Of a DNA stretch of 64,000 bases, positions 50,061 to 59,023 are shown piece by piece. Position 1 is the first letter of the stretch, and every line of letters starts with the position of its first letter. Below the pieces are notes generated by a model, which was given only the letters and a program-made list of their open reading frames with translations, ran no database searches and had not been told where the DNA came from. The DNA comes from REEB76 sp049698775 (GTDB taxonomy: Bacteria > Pseudomonadota > Gammaproteobacteria > Natronospirales > REEB76). The stretch is from the NCBI GenBank assembly GCA_049698775.1, contig JBAVYM010000053.1:33371-97370 (forward strand), written 5' to 3'. The translations under genes and the position numbers were made by a program.

Positions 50061-50489
50061 TCAGATATCGAGTTTCTGGGGTTGCTGGGCCGCGTGCTTG
50101 TGCTCCGCGCCGGCATATACCTTGAGTTTCTTGAACATGGCACGTCCCAATGGATTCCTGGGTAACATGCCTTTCACGGCGATTTCAATGGCGCGCTCGG
50201 GATGCTCTTGCAGCAGCTTACCCAACGTGGTCTGTTTCAGGTTACCGATGTAACCGGTGTGCCAGTAGTAAAGCTTGTCTTCCAGCTTGTGGCCGGTAAC
50301 ATGGATTTTTTCCGCGTTGATCACCACCAGGTAATCGCCAGTATCCACATGCGGGGTGTACTCGGGCTTGTGCTTGCCGCGCAGGCGGCGTGCCAGTTCG
50401 CTGGCCAGACGACCCAGGGTTTTACCGTTGGCATCCACCACGTACCAGTCGCGTTTGGCGGTTTCCGCCTTGGCCGAAAACGTTTTCAT
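50061..50489 (-). CDS. rplM: 50S ribosomal protein L13
   Basis: 142 residues beginning MKTFSAKAETAKRDWYVVDA, with GDYLVVINAEKIHVTGHKL and MLPRNPLGRAMFKKLKVYAG, all standard. First gene of rplM-rpsI, 28 bp before rpsI. GGAG precedes the ATG. Confidence 0.98.
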   Translation of the reverse strand: MKTFSAKAETAKRDWYVVDANGKTLGRLASELARRLRGKHKPEYTPHVDTGDYLVVINAEKIHVTGHKLEDKLYYWHTGYIGNLKQTTLGKLLQEHPERAIEIAVKGMLPRNPLGRAMFKKLKVYAGAEHKHAAQQPQKLDI

Positions 50490-50640
50490 GAACCTGAACT
50501 CCGGGGAGCGCTGAAAGGGGCGCGATGTTACGCGACACCCCGTGATTTTTCAACCACTTACGACGGATGTTGCCGGCATCGTCACGTGCTCTTGCAGCCC
50601 AGAAAATACTGAGAAATTATGCAATGAAATCAGGCAGTTG

Positions 50641-50946
50641 CTATATCTTCAAACGCTCCACCACGCGCCCGTTGAGAAGATGTTCCTCGATAATCTCGTC
50701 AATATCGTCCAGATCGGAATAGCTGTACCAGACGCCCTCCGGATAGACCACGGCGATGGGACCCTCGCTACAACGATCCATGCACCAGGACTTGTTGACG
50801 CGTACCCCGCCCGGCCCCGCGATACCCAGCGCCTTGACCCGCTGCTTGGCGTGAGCGCGCATGCGCTCCGCGTCGTGATTCTGGCAGCAGGGCGAACCGT
50901 CTTCGCGTTTGTTGGTGCAGAAAAAGATGTGGCGGCAGTAGTACAT
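50641..50946 (-). CDS. Thioredoxin-like [2Fe-2S] ferredoxin domain protein
   Basis: A 101-residue protein with the thioredoxin-like ferredoxin pattern: a first pair in FFCTNKREDGSPCC and a second in VNKSWCMDRCSEGPIAVVYP. Such proteins bind one [2Fe-2S] cluster and act as electron carriers, though partners are unknown. It follows the DUF481 gene on the same strand after a terminator and is probably transcribed separately. Confidence 0.85.
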   Translation of the reverse strand: MYYCRHIFFCTNKREDGSPCCQNHDAERMRAHAKQRVKALGIAGPGGVRVNKSWCMDRCSEGPIAVVYPEGVWYSYSDLDDIDEIIEEHLLNGRVVERLKI

Positions 50947-50953
50947 AAAGAAA

Positions 50954-50983
50954 AAGCGGCGCTGCGTGAAGCGAGCGCCGCTT
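50954..50983 (-). terminator. Intrinsic terminator of the DUF481 gene
   Basis: AAGCGGCGCT / AGCGCCGCTT stem; read on the minus strand it is followed by TTTTTCTTT. It lies 22 bp after the DUF481 stop and just before the ferredoxin gene. Confidence 0.88.
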
Positions 50984-51004
50984 AGTTTACTCTCCGCAGA
51001 CCAC

Positions 51005-51769
51005 TCAGAACGTATAAACCAACGACACGGCGGTGATGGTGTCAGTGTTCTTGAAAGTGGGCAGCACGGTGCTGTTGTGCTTCACGGTATAGGAAAGGGA
51101 CAGGGCAAAATTGCCCGCCAGATTGGTGGTCAGGGCGGTAATGGACTGGGTCAGGGTGTCATCCGTGCCGTGAATCACGCTCAGGTTCTCGGAAAAATTG
51201 CTCTTCTCCGTGAACTTCCACAGATAGTTGGCCGCGAGCATCTCGACCAGGCCGCTGTCGCTGGTGTCATTGGTGTAGCTGGTCTGGCGCGCGCCGGCGC
51301 CGAACTCAAGGTCGAACTGTTGGGTATCGGTGGTCAGCAGACGGCGGCCGTAGCCCACGATCTCGGAGGTGCGGTGCTGATAACCGCTGAAGGTATCGCG
51401 CAGGTAATCCGCCATGCCGAAGACGTAATCCCTGGCGGTGAAGCTGTAATTGCTCTGACCGTTGAGGTCATAGCTTTCGGCTGAAGTAACACCGTTCGCG
51501 CTAGCCTGGATCGCCTGGAAAGACAGTATGTCGGCCCAGTTGCCGGATTTGTACGCCGCCAGCGCCTGGCCATTCAGGCTACGGGTGCTGGTATTGCCAG
51601 TGGTAGCCACGTAACCCAGTGACAGGGAACCCTGCCAACCTTGCTTGGCCGCCGCCTTTTGTGTGGCCGCCGAGTTGGCGTCGAGTTGCGTTAGATCGTC
51701 ACCCGCATACGCGACGCTGGCGAGAGCCGCAAACACAACCACGCCGAGAATCAGTAATCTCTTGAACAT
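51005..51769 (-). CDS. DUF481 outer-membrane-like protein
   Basis: A 254-residue exported protein. The signal peptide is MFKRLLILGVVVFAALASVA. The mature part is an alternating beta pattern (GWQGSLSLGYVATTGNTST, YDLNGQSNYSFTARDYVFGM) ending in AVSLVYTF with terminal Phe, typical of salt-induced outer-membrane beta-barrels of the DUF481/YdiY family. ATG 51769 is chosen over the open extension to 51889. Own terminator downstream; divergent from glcF. Confidence 0.88.
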   Translation of the reverse strand: MFKRLLILGVVVFAALASVAYAGDDLTQLDANSAATQKAAAKQGWQGSLSLGYVATTGNTSTRSLNGQALAAYKSGNWADILSFQAIQASANGVTSAESYDLNGQSNYSFTARDYVFGMADYLRDTFSGYQHRTSEIVGYGRRLLTTDTQQFDLEFGAGARQTSYTNDTSDSGLVEMLAANYLWKFTEKSNFSENLSVIHGTDDTLTQSITALTTNLAGNFALSLSYTVKHNSTVLPTFKNTDTITAVSLVYTF

Positions 51770-51915
51770 GTACAAAGCTCCTTCCCCGGGAAAATCCTTC
51801 GGGAAAACAATTGACCGGAATTTAGAATGGCCCCAATGGCACAGCCCAGCACAAGAGCCGCCGGGCTGTGGGTTGTTATGATAGCGCACACCGCCATCGC
51901 CAAGCCATAGTTGGC

Positions 51916-53175
51916 ATGCAACTTATGTCACAACCGCTAACCGATTTTCCGCTGGCCGACGCCGACAAGTGCGTGAAGTGCGCGCTATGTCTGCCGCATT
52001 GCCCCACCTATAGAGACGCACTGGACGAAGGCGATTCTCCGCGCGGACGCATCGCGCTGATGCAAGGATTTGCCACTGGTGCGTTGGAAATCACGCCGCA
52101 ACTCACCGGCCATCTGGATCGTTGCCTCACCTGTCGCGCCTGCGAAGCGGTGTGTCCCGCCGAAGTACCCTACGGAAAATTGATTGACGCCGCGCGCGTA
52201 CAACTCTTGCGGCACGGACATAAAGAGGGACTCATGGTGCGACTGTTCGCGGTGTGCATGCGTCATCCGCTGTTGTTGAGATGGCTGCATTACGCGCTTT
52301 GGCTGGCGCAGCGCCTCGGTCTGCGCAGGCTTGCTTCAGTCTCGCCAAGTCTGCGGCTGCTGGTGAAAATGCTGCCACCGTTGGCCACACCACAACGCTG
52401 GCACAGCGTGAACCAGCCATTGAACCCTGACCGACAGGATCTACAATTGTTCCTCGGCTGCCTCGCGCGCGTGACTCAGCCGCAGGTAACCAACTCCAGC
52501 ATCCTTGTGCTGAACGCTCTCGGCTATAGCGTGCGCATTCCTGAAAACCAGACCTGTTGCGGCGCGCTGGACCAGCACGCGGGTCGCGTGGCGCAGGCTT
52601 GTGCGCTCGTGCTGAAAAATCTCGATGTGTTCTCCGCAAACGACGCCGCACCCATGCTGCACACCGCCAGTGGTTGTGGCGCGACCTTGATGGAATATCC
52701 TTTGCTGACGAACGACCCGCGCGCGGCCGCGTTCAGCGCGCGCAGCCGCGACATCAGCAGCTTTATCGCGACCTCGACACGTCTCCATCAAATCCGGTTC
52801 AAGCCCTGGAATGCCACGCTGCTGGTGCACAGTCCCTGCACACTGAAAAACGCGCTTAAATCGGATAAAGCCGTGGCGGAACTATTGCGCTGCATTCCGG
52901 AACTGAAGGTGGAAACGCTGCCCGCGGATACCGGCTGTTGCGGCGCGGCCGGAAGTTATCTGATGAACGAGCCGGAAATCGCCGACCGGCTGGTGGAACA
53001 CATCGTTGCGGTGGTGGAAAAGGCGCGTCCCGCCGCACTGGTCACCTCCAATATAGGCTGCTCACTGCACTTGCATGCCGCATTGGAGCGCCACTGTTTG
53101 GAAATACCTGTGCTGCATCCCATCGAAATCCTGGCGCGCCAACTGCTCGAAGCAGCGCGTGCACCGGCGGTATAA
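51916..53175 (+). CDS. glcF: Glycolate oxidase iron-sulfur subunit
   Basis: A 419-residue Fe-S protein. Two [4Fe-4S] motifs are present, CVKCALCLPHCP and CLTCRACEAVCP, then two CCG domains (NQTCCGALDQHAG and DTGCCGAAGSYLMNEPEIAD) as in GlcF/LutA/HdrB relatives. It passes electrons from the GlcD/GlcE flavoprotein to quinone. No glcD or glcE is in this window, so the partner is elsewhere; a related lactate-oxidase subunit is possible. The start may be ATG 51916 or 51925. The coq7 promoter box overlaps its stop codon. Confidence 0.82.
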   Translation: MQLMSQPLTDFPLADADKCVKCALCLPHCPTYRDALDEGDSPRGRIALMQGFATGALEITPQLTGHLDRCLTCRACEAVCPAEVPYGKLIDAARVQLLRHGHKEGLMVRLFAVCMRHPLLLRWLHYALWLAQRLGLRRLASVSPSLRLLVKMLPPLATPQRWHSVNQPLNPDRQDLQLFLGCLARVTQPQVTNSSILVLNALGYSVRIPENQTCCGALDQHAGRVAQACALVLKNLDVFSANDAAPMLHTASGCGATLMEYPLLTNDPRAAAFSARSRDISSFIATSTRLHQIRFKPWNATLLVHSPCTLKNALKSDKAVAELLRCIPELKVETLPADTGCCGAAGSYLMNEPEIADRLVEHIVAVVEKARPAALVTSNIGCSLHLHAALERHCLEIPVLHPIEILARQLLEAARAPAV

Positions 53176-53176
53176 T
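53171..53176 (+). promoter_or_regulatory. Consensus -10 box for coq7, apparently leaderless
   Basis: TATAAT overlaps the glcF stop (TAA) and predicts +1 at 53183, the A of the coq7 ATG. No Shine-Dalgarno is present. The -35 region is weak. Confidence 0.45.
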
Positions 53177-53182
53177 TCCCTC

Positions 53183-53833
53183 ATGAGCACCGCACGCCGC
53201 TTTACCCCGCTGGACCGTTTGATTGCTGAACTGGACCAAGCCTTGCGTGGCGCCTTTCCCGCCGCGTCACACACCGCCGCCCGCGCCAATCCGGCGGCCA
53301 ACCACGCTGCCGATGAGTCAAGCGCTGCGGAACGCGTTCTATCCGGGCGGCTCATGCGTATCAATCACGCCGGCGAAGTCGCCGCCCAGGCCCTGTATCA
53401 GGGACAAGCGTTCACCGCCCGCAGCGATGCCGTGCGCGAGGCTATGGCGCAGTCCGCCGCCGAGGAAATTGATCACCTCGCCTGGTGCGAACAGCGCCTG
53501 CATGAACTGGACGCCGCCGCCAGCAAACTGGACCCGCTCTGGTATTTTGGCTCCTTCGCCCTCGGCGCCGTGGCGGGATGCATCGGCGACAGCTTCAGTC
53601 TCGGCTTCGTGGCGGAAACCGAACGGCAAGTGGTCGAACATCTCGACACGCACTTGCGGCGCCTGCCGGCGGGCGATCACAAAAGCCGCGCCATCCTGGA
53701 GCAGATGAAAACAGATGAAGTCCGCCACGGCACCACCGCCACCCATGCGGGCGGCAAGGCCATGCCGGCGCCGGTGCGCAGGTTGATGAAGTTGACCTCA
53801 AAAGTGATGACGGAAACGGCTTACTGGATCTGA
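53183..53833 (+). CDS. coq7: Demethoxyubiquinone hydroxylase Coq7
   Basis: Di-iron hydroxylase for the C6 position of the ubiquinone ring, 216 residues. The paired E-x2-H motifs appear as MRINHAGEVAAQALYQGQ, AEEIDHLAWCEQRLHEL, and TDEVRHGTTA, with GDSFSLGFVAETERQVVEH between. In place of UbiF, many proteobacteria use Coq7; it complements ubiH and the second hydroxylase in this window. The N-terminal 55 residues are Ala/Arg-rich and less conserved. Starts 7 bp after glcF. Confidence 0.94.
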   Translation: MSTARRFTPLDRLIAELDQALRGAFPAASHTAARANPAANHAADESSAAERVLSGRLMRINHAGEVAAQALYQGQAFTARSDAVREAMAQSAAEEIDHLAWCEQRLHELDAAASKLDPLWYFGSFALGAVAGCIGDSFSLGFVAETERQVVEHLDTHLRRLPAGDHKSRAILEQMKTDEVRHGTTATHAGGKAMPAPVRRLMKLTSKVMTETAYWI

Positions 53834-53879
53834 AGCGGGATCGCCACGCGCCGCCTCCGCACCCAGCGCCGCTCGAGAT

Positions 53880-54155
53880 TCAGGCAAACGCCCAAATTAT
53901 CAGCGCGATCCCAACCGCGACCATGGCGTAGCCGCGGCCCTTGCTGCGGCTCGAACTGATGTTCTTGCGTTCCGGCTGCAGCAGATGCTGCAAGTGTTGC
54001 ATGTTATGGAACTTGCTGCGGGTGATTTCTTCCGAATTGAGCCAGTCATCCTGCTGCTGGTCGCGCTGACCGCTGGCGACATTCCACAGTATCAACAAGC
54101 CATACAGGATGGCCAGTATGCCGGCGACGAGATACAGGATATTGAGTGATTTCAT
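53880..54155 (-). CDS. Hypothetical two-TM small membrane protein
   Basis: 91 residues. The N-terminal membrane segment ILYLVAGILAILYGLLILW and the C-terminal AMVAVGIALIIWAFA enclose a polar loop rich in Gln and charged residues (RDQQQDDWLNSEEITRSKFH). I do not recognise a family. ATG 54155 has AGGA upstream. It converges on coq7. Confidence 0.6.
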   Translation of the reverse strand: MKSLNILYLVAGILAILYGLLILWNVASGQRDQQQDDWLNSEEITRSKFHNMQHLQHLLQPERKNISSSRSKGRGYAMVAVGIALIIWAFA

Positions 54156-54305
54156 GTGTGATCCTGTTGCCTGTTCCATTTTGACGCACGGCGTGGACGG
54201 TTATTTTATCCGCAATCGCACCACGAGAATCCCGGCGGTAAACCGCTGCCCCGGCCGCGCGTAGAATTGGAGTACATTTTCCCTGCCACGGCTTGGGGAC
54301 ACAGG

Positions 54306-55001
54306 ATGGGCATCGAACAAACCCGGCGTTTCGGCGTGGTGGCCCTGGACCGCTTCCTGGCCCAGTGCCAGGTGCGGCGCGTGCCTGCCAAGACCACGGT
54401 GGTCAGCGGCGGTGAAGCGTCCACCTCGCTGTATTTCATCATGGAAGGCTCGGTGGCAGTCATCAGCGAGGACGAGGACGGCCAGGAAATCGTGGTCGCC
54501 TATCTCAACCGCGGCGAATTCTTCGGCGAAATGGGATTGTTCCAGGAAACCGCCACGCGCAGCGCCCGGGTGCGTACCCGCGGCGAATGCGTGCTGGGCG
54601 AAATCAGTTACGCGCGTTTCCGGGAACTGGCGCGCAGTGATCCGGACCTGCTGTTCGAGCTGGCGAGCCAACTGGCCGCACGTCTCAAGGTCACCACCCG
54701 CAAGGTGCGGGATCTGGTGTTCCTGGACGTGGCCGGACGCATCGCGCGCACACTGCTGGATTTGTGCGAGCAGCCGGACGCCCTGACCCATCCTGACGGC
54801 ATGCAAATCCGCATCAGCCGCCAGGAAATCGGCCGCATCGTGGGCTGCTCGCGGGAAATGGCGGGGCGCGTTTTGAAACTGCTGGAAGAACAAGCGCTGA
54901 TTACCGCGGCCGGCAAAACCATCGTGGTATTGGGTGCCCGGCCGGGCAGTAATCGTGTGGTGCCGCTCACGAGCCGTCTGCACCGCCACAAACAGAATTA
55001 A
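54306..55001 (+). CDS. crp: CRP/FNR-family global regulator (Crp/Vfr/Clp-type)
   Basis: A 231-residue regulator with an N-terminal cyclic-nucleotide domain and a C-terminal winged helix. The effector pocket FFGEMGLFQETATRSARVRT keeps the Glu and Arg-Ser pair that bind cAMP in E. coli CRP; in the central helix LKVTTRKVRDLVFLDVAGR, Ser128 of E. coli is Thr. The recognition helix VGCSREMAGRVLKLLEEQ has Arg-Glu...Arg as in CRP, with 'EMAGR' as in Xanthomonas Clp. Length is nearer Clp. Whether it answers to cAMP or c-di-GMP is open. It overlaps the convergent trpC stop by 4 bp. Confidence 0.9.
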   Translation: MGIEQTRRFGVVALDRFLAQCQVRRVPAKTTVVSGGEASTSLYFIMEGSVAVISEDEDGQEIVVAYLNRGEFFGEMGLFQETATRSARVRTRGECVLGEISYARFRELARSDPDLLFELASQLAARLKVTTRKVRDLVFLDVAGRIARTLLDLCEQPDALTHPDGMQIRISRQEIGRIVGCSREMAGRVLKLLEEQALITAAGKTIVVLGARPGSNRVVPLTSRLHRHKQN

Positions 55002-55798
55002 TCGCCGAACAATTCCAGGAGCTTTGCACCCGGATCGGCGGCACGCATGAACGTCTCGCCGACCAGAAACGCGTGTACGCCCGCGTTGCGCAGCCGCACC
55101 ACGTCGGCGCGCGCGGAGATGCCGCTTTCGGTCACCAGCAGCCGGTCAGCCGGTACACGCGGCAGCAGGTCGAGCGTGGTTTGCAAGTCAGTGTGGAACG
55201 TTCTCAAGTCGCGGTTGTTTACGCCGATGAGCAGCGCGCCAATGGCGAGCGCACGCTCCAGTTCCTCTGCATCATGCACTTCAACAAGCGCGTCCATGCC
55301 GAGATCGGCAGCGAGCGCGATAAGGCTCGCGAGCATCGCGTCGCCCAGCGCCGCCACGATCAGCAGCACCGCGTCCGCGCCCAGCAGGCGCGATTCATAA
55401 ACCTGCCAGGAATCAATGATGAAATCCTTGCGCAGCACCGGCAGTGTACACGCGCGTTTGGCAGCACCGAGGTCGGCGGTATTGCCATGGAAATATTTTT
55501 CATCGGTCAGTACCGACAGACAGGTGGCGCCATGCCGTGCATAGCTCGCGGCAATTGCGCCGACATCAAAATCTTCCCGCAACAGCCCCTTGCTGGGAGA
55601 GGCTTTCTTGATTTCGGCAATGATGCCTGCCTGACCCGCGGCCACGGCGCGCTCCAGTACCGCCAGAAAACCACGCGGTGGCGGCAAACCCGCGAGCTTG
55701 GCGCGCAACATCGTCAGCGGTTGCTGCGCGCTGCGCGCCACCACTTCCGCGGCTTTGTCGGCCAGAATGCGCTTCAGCACGTCGGGCGTATCATTCAC
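54998..55798 (-). CDS. trpC: Indole-3-glycerol phosphate synthase
   Basis: A 266-residue TIM barrel converting CdRP to indole-3-glycerol phosphate. KKASPSKGLLREDFDVGAIA, LPVLRKDFIIDSWQVYESRL and LVTESGISARADVVRLRNAG contain the catalytic Glu/Lys/Lys/Glu set. Mono-functional (no TrpF fusion). Last gene of trpEGDC and overlapping trpD by 4 bp. Confidence 0.97.
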   Translation of the reverse strand: MNDTPDVLKRILADKAAEVVARSAQQPLTMLRAKLAGLPPPRGFLAVLERAVAAGQAGIIAEIKKASPSKGLLREDFDVGAIAASYARHGATCLSVLTDEKYFHGNTADLGAAKRACTLPVLRKDFIIDSWQVYESRLLGADAVLLIVAALGDAMLASLIALAADLGMDALVEVHDAEELERALAIGALLIGVNNRDLRTFHTDLQTTLDLLPRVPADRLLVTESGISARADVVRLRNAGVHAFLVGETFMRAADPGAKLLELFGD

Positions 55799-56805
55799 TG
55801 CGTGGCCTTAACCAAGCGCGCCAGCCGCCGCTCCGCCTCGCCGCTGTGCACGGTTTCCCGGGCACATTCCACACCGGCCATCAGAGTTGGGCTGATGCCG
55901 GCTGCGTAAATCGCTGCGCCCGCGTTCAAAACCACTATGTCGAAGGCGGGCCCCGGCGTACCGGCGAGCGCCTCACGGATAAGCGCCGAGCTTTCCTGCG
56001 CGCTTGAGACCCGCAGGCCATTCAGTGATTGACCCGCCACAGCGTAATCCTCGGGTTGGACGGTGTAGCTGCGTACCTGGCCGTTCTGCAATTCACTCAC
56101 CCAGGTGGGTGCGGCGATGCTGATCTCGTCCAGGCCGTCCTGGGAATGCACCACCAGCACGTGCCGGCTGCCGAGTGCGTGCAAGACCTTGGCAAGCGGT
56201 TCCACCCAACGTTGCGCAAACACACCCAGCAACTGATGCGGCGCGCCCGCGGGATTGGTGAGCGGGCCTAATAGATTGAACAGCGTGCGTGTACCCAATT
56301 CCTTGCGCGGCGCGGCGGCATATTGGGTGGCGCTGTGATGCGCGGGGGCGTACAGGAACCCGACACCCACCTCGTCAATGCAGCGGGCAATGCGTTCCGG
56401 CGGCAGATCCAGTTTCACGCCCAGAACTTCCAGCACATCCGCGCTGCCCGAACCACCGGAAATAGCGCGGTTGCCGTGCTTGGCCACGCGTCCGCCGGCC
56501 GCCGCCGCCACGAAAGCGGCAGCGGTCGAGACATTGAACAAGCGTGCGCCATCGCCGCCGGTGCCGCAGGTATCCACCAGGTGATCCTTGCGCACCTCGA
56601 CCCGCACCGCCAGTTCGCGCATCACCGTGGCCGCCGCGGTGATCTCCTCGACGGTTTCGCCCTTGGCGCGCAGGCCGGCGAGGAATCCACCGATCTGGAT
56701 GGGCGTGGCCGCGCCGGTCATGATCTGGCGCATCACCGATTCCATGTCGGCGCGGGAAAGGTCTTCCCGGTCCACGATATGGCTGATGGCTTCTTTGATG
56801 TCCAA
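55795..56805 (-). CDS. trpD: Anthranilate phosphoribosyltransferase
   Basis: 336 residues. DTCGTGGDGARLFNVSTAAA is the PRPP-binding signature, KHGNRAISGGSGSADVLEVL the anthranilate region. Transfers phosphoribose to anthranilate. Stand-alone, not fused to TrpG. Start ATG 56805; 61 bp after trpG, with a palindromic repeat in the gap. Confidence 0.97.
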   Translation of the reverse strand: MDIKEAISHIVDREDLSRADMESVMRQIMTGAATPIQIGGFLAGLRAKGETVEEITAAATVMRELAVRVEVRKDHLVDTCGTGGDGARLFNVSTAAAFVAAAAGGRVAKHGNRAISGGSGSADVLEVLGVKLDLPPERIARCIDEVGVGFLYAPAHHSATQYAAAPRKELGTRTLFNLLGPLTNPAGAPHQLLGVFAQRWVEPLAKVLHALGSRHVLVVHSQDGLDEISIAAPTWVSELQNGQVRSYTVQPEDYAVAGQSLNGLRVSSAQESSALIREALAGTPGPAFDIVVLNAGAAIYAAGISPTLMAGVECARETVHSGEAERRLARLVKATQ

Positions 56806-56828
56806 GTAATCAACCTCTTCATCATTGT

Positions 56829-56866
56829 CTCCCTCTCCCCTTGTGGGAGAGGGATGGGGTGAGGGG
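56829..56866. repeat. Repeat in the trpG-trpD gap
   Basis: 'ccctctccccttgtgggaga' and 'gggatggggtgagggg' form the common CCCTCTCCC...GGGAGAGGG fold-back element. It fills the gap and abuts the trpG stop codon. A partial relative lies at 39421-39460. Confidence 0.6.
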
Positions 56867-57457
56867 TCAAGAGTGAGGGGATTGTTGCAAGAAATTCCTC
56901 AACAACGAATGCCCATGCTGTGTCAGAACGGCCTCGGGATGGAACTGCACACCCTCTACAGCCAGCGTCTTGTGACGCAGACCCATGATCTCCTCGACAT
57001 CGCCGCCCTCATCTTCGGTCCAGGCAGTGATCTCCAGGCAATCCGGCACATCATCTTTCGAGATCGCCAGCGAATGATAGCGCGTGGCTTCAAAGGGATT
57101 GGGCAAGCCCGCGAACACGCCCCGGCCGGTATGCTGAATCAGGGAGATCTTGCCGTGCATCACCCGTCCTGCATGCACAACCTTGCCGCCGTATGCCTGA
57201 CCGATGACCTGATGGCCAAGGCAAACTCCCAGTATCGGGAATTTGCCGCCGAGTTTTTGGATTAACTCCACTGAAATGCCGGCCTGGTTGGGCGTGCACG
57301 GCCCCGGTGAAATCACGATGCGCTCAGGCGCGAGCCTTTCCACTTCCTGCACCGTGAGTGCATCGTTGCGGTACACGCGCACCTCCGCACCCAGCTCACC
57401 CAGGTATTGCACCAGGTTGTAGGTGAAGGAGTCGTAGTTATCAATCATGAGCAACAT
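56867..57457 (-). CDS. trpG: Anthranilate synthase component II (glutamine amidotransferase)
   Basis: A 196-residue class I amidotransferase supplying ammonia to TrpE. LLMIDNYDSFTYNLVQYLGE, catalytic Cys in PILGVCLGHQVIGQAYGG, and the His-Glu of VEGVQFHPEAVLTQHG are present. It may also serve PabB. Its last codons (QQSPHS) and stop border the repeat at 56829-56866. 36 bp after trpE. Confidence 0.96.
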   Translation of the reverse strand: MLLMIDNYDSFTYNLVQYLGELGAEVRVYRNDALTVQEVERLAPERIVISPGPCTPNQAGISVELIQKLGGKFPILGVCLGHQVIGQAYGGKVVHAGRVMHGKISLIQHTGRGVFAGLPNPFEATRYHSLAISKDDVPDCLEITAWTEDEGGDVEEIMGLRHKTLAVEGVQFHPEAVLTQHGHSLLRNFLQQSPHS

Positions 57458-57493
57458 ACGTTGCGCCTCGAAAGTTTCAGTGCGGCTTTGCGC

Positions 57494-58966
57494 TCACGGC
57501 GCGCTACCGTTCGTCATCGCCACCGCCCGAATCAACGCCTTGGCCTTGTTCAAGATCTCTTCCCATTCACGTTCCGGCACCGAATCGTGCACGATGCCGG
57601 CGCCGGCCTGCACGTGCAGCCAGCCGTCCTTGATGACCGCGGTGCGGATGGCAATAGCGGTATCCAGATTGCCGTTCCAGCCAAGGTAGCCCACGGCGCC
57701 GGAATAGATGCCGCGTTTCACTGGCTCGAGTTCATGAATGATTTCCATCGCTCTGATCTTGGGCGCGCCGCTCACGGTGCCGGCCGGAAAACAGGCGCGC
57801 AGCACGTCCATCGGCCCCAAGTCTTTACGCAATTTTCCCTGCACCTGCGACACGATGTGCATTACATGCGAATAGCGTTCGATGACCATCTGTTCCGTGA
57901 CGCGCACGCTGCCGATTGTGCTGATATGTCCTACATCGTTGCGGCCAAGATCCAGCAGCATTACGTGCTCGGCGCGTTCCTTGGGATCGGCCAGCAGTTC
58001 CGCCGCCAGCGCCGTATCCTCGGCCGGCGTTTTGCCACGCGCGCGCGTGCCGGCGATGGGCCTGAGCGTCACTTCGCCGTGTTCCACGCGCACCAGCACT
58101 TCCGGCGAGGAACCCACCACCTGGAAATCGCCAAAATTCAGATAATACATATAGGGCGAGGGATTAAGCACGCGCAGCGCGCGATACATGTCGAGTGCGC
58201 TGCCGGCGAAGGGCGCGGAGAGACGCTGCGACAGCACTACCTGCATGATGTCGCCGTCGCGTATGTAGTCGCGGGCTTTTGACACGGCCGTGCAGAACGC
58301 TTGCTGTTGAAAGCCGGATTGAAATTCACCTGCCACGCTGCCGGCAAATCCTTGCAGCGAGGGATAGTGCGCGGGCGCTCGCAGACGTGCCGCCAGAAAA
58401 TCTAGCCGGCGCTCGGCGTCTTCCAGAGCGTGCGCGGCATCGGCATTCGCGTGCACCACCAGCCGCAGCCTGCCGCGCAGGTTATCGAACACCACCAATT
58501 CGTCCGCCACCAGCAGCAGGATATCAGGACAGCAGAGCGTGTCCGGCTTGGGCGCCAGTTTAGCGAGCCGCGGCTCGATGCAACTCACCGTGTCATAACT
58601 GAAATAACCCACCAGTCCGCCGCTGAAGCGCGGCAGACCTTCCACTGCCGGCAAACGGTAACGCCGCCTCAGCTTCTCAATTTCCGTGAGGGGATCATCG
58701 GTAACGAAATGTTCTGCATGTTCCCCGCTTTGCACCTGCAGAACGCCATCCGCATAGCGGATGATGATACGTGCCGGCAAACCGATGATGGAATAACGTC
58801 CCCAGGTCTCGCCGCCCTCAACCGACTCCAACAGAAATGAATTGGGCACGTCGGCGAGCTTGAGATAGACGCTCAAGGGCGTATCGAGATCCGCAAGAAT
58901 CTCTCTTACAACAGGGATGTGGTTGTAGCCGGCGGCCCGGAGGGCATCAAAATGCTGCTGGTCCAT
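57494..58966 (-). CDS. trpE: Anthranilate synthase component I
   Basis: 490 residues converting chorismate to anthranilate. The tryptophan feedback site LLES is seen in NSFLLESVEGGETWGRYSII. The chorismate-binding core includes AGTRARGKTPAEDTALAAEL, LLDLGRNDVGHISTIGSVRV and FPAGTVSGAPKIRAMEIIHE. AAGGTGA lies 7 bp before ATG 58966. A candidate leader peptide with Trp-Arg-Trp lies 57 bp upstream, indicating attenuation control. Confidence 0.97.
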   Translation of the reverse strand: MDQQHFDALRAAGYNHIPVVREILADLDTPLSVYLKLADVPNSFLLESVEGGETWGRYSIIGLPARIIIRYADGVLQVQSGEHAEHFVTDDPLTEIEKLRRRYRLPAVEGLPRFSGGLVGYFSYDTVSCIEPRLAKLAPKPDTLCCPDILLLVADELVVFDNLRGRLRLVVHANADAAHALEDAERRLDFLAARLRAPAHYPSLQGFAGSVAGEFQSGFQQQAFCTAVSKARDYIRDGDIMQVVLSQRLSAPFAGSALDMYRALRVLNPSPYMYYLNFGDFQVVGSSPEVLVRVEHGEVTLRPIAGTRARGKTPAEDTALAAELLADPKERAEHVMLLDLGRNDVGHISTIGSVRVTEQMVIERYSHVMHIVSQVQGKLRKDLGPMDVLRACFPAGTVSGAPKIRAMEIIHELEPVKRGIYSGAVGYLGWNGNLDTAIAIRTAVIKDGWLHVQAGAGIVHDSVPEREWEEILNKAKALIRAVAMTNGSAP

Positions 58967-59023
58967 GAACGCTCACCTTGAAATGGAAACGACGATTTGC
59001 GCAGAAAAGCAAAAACGTCCGTC

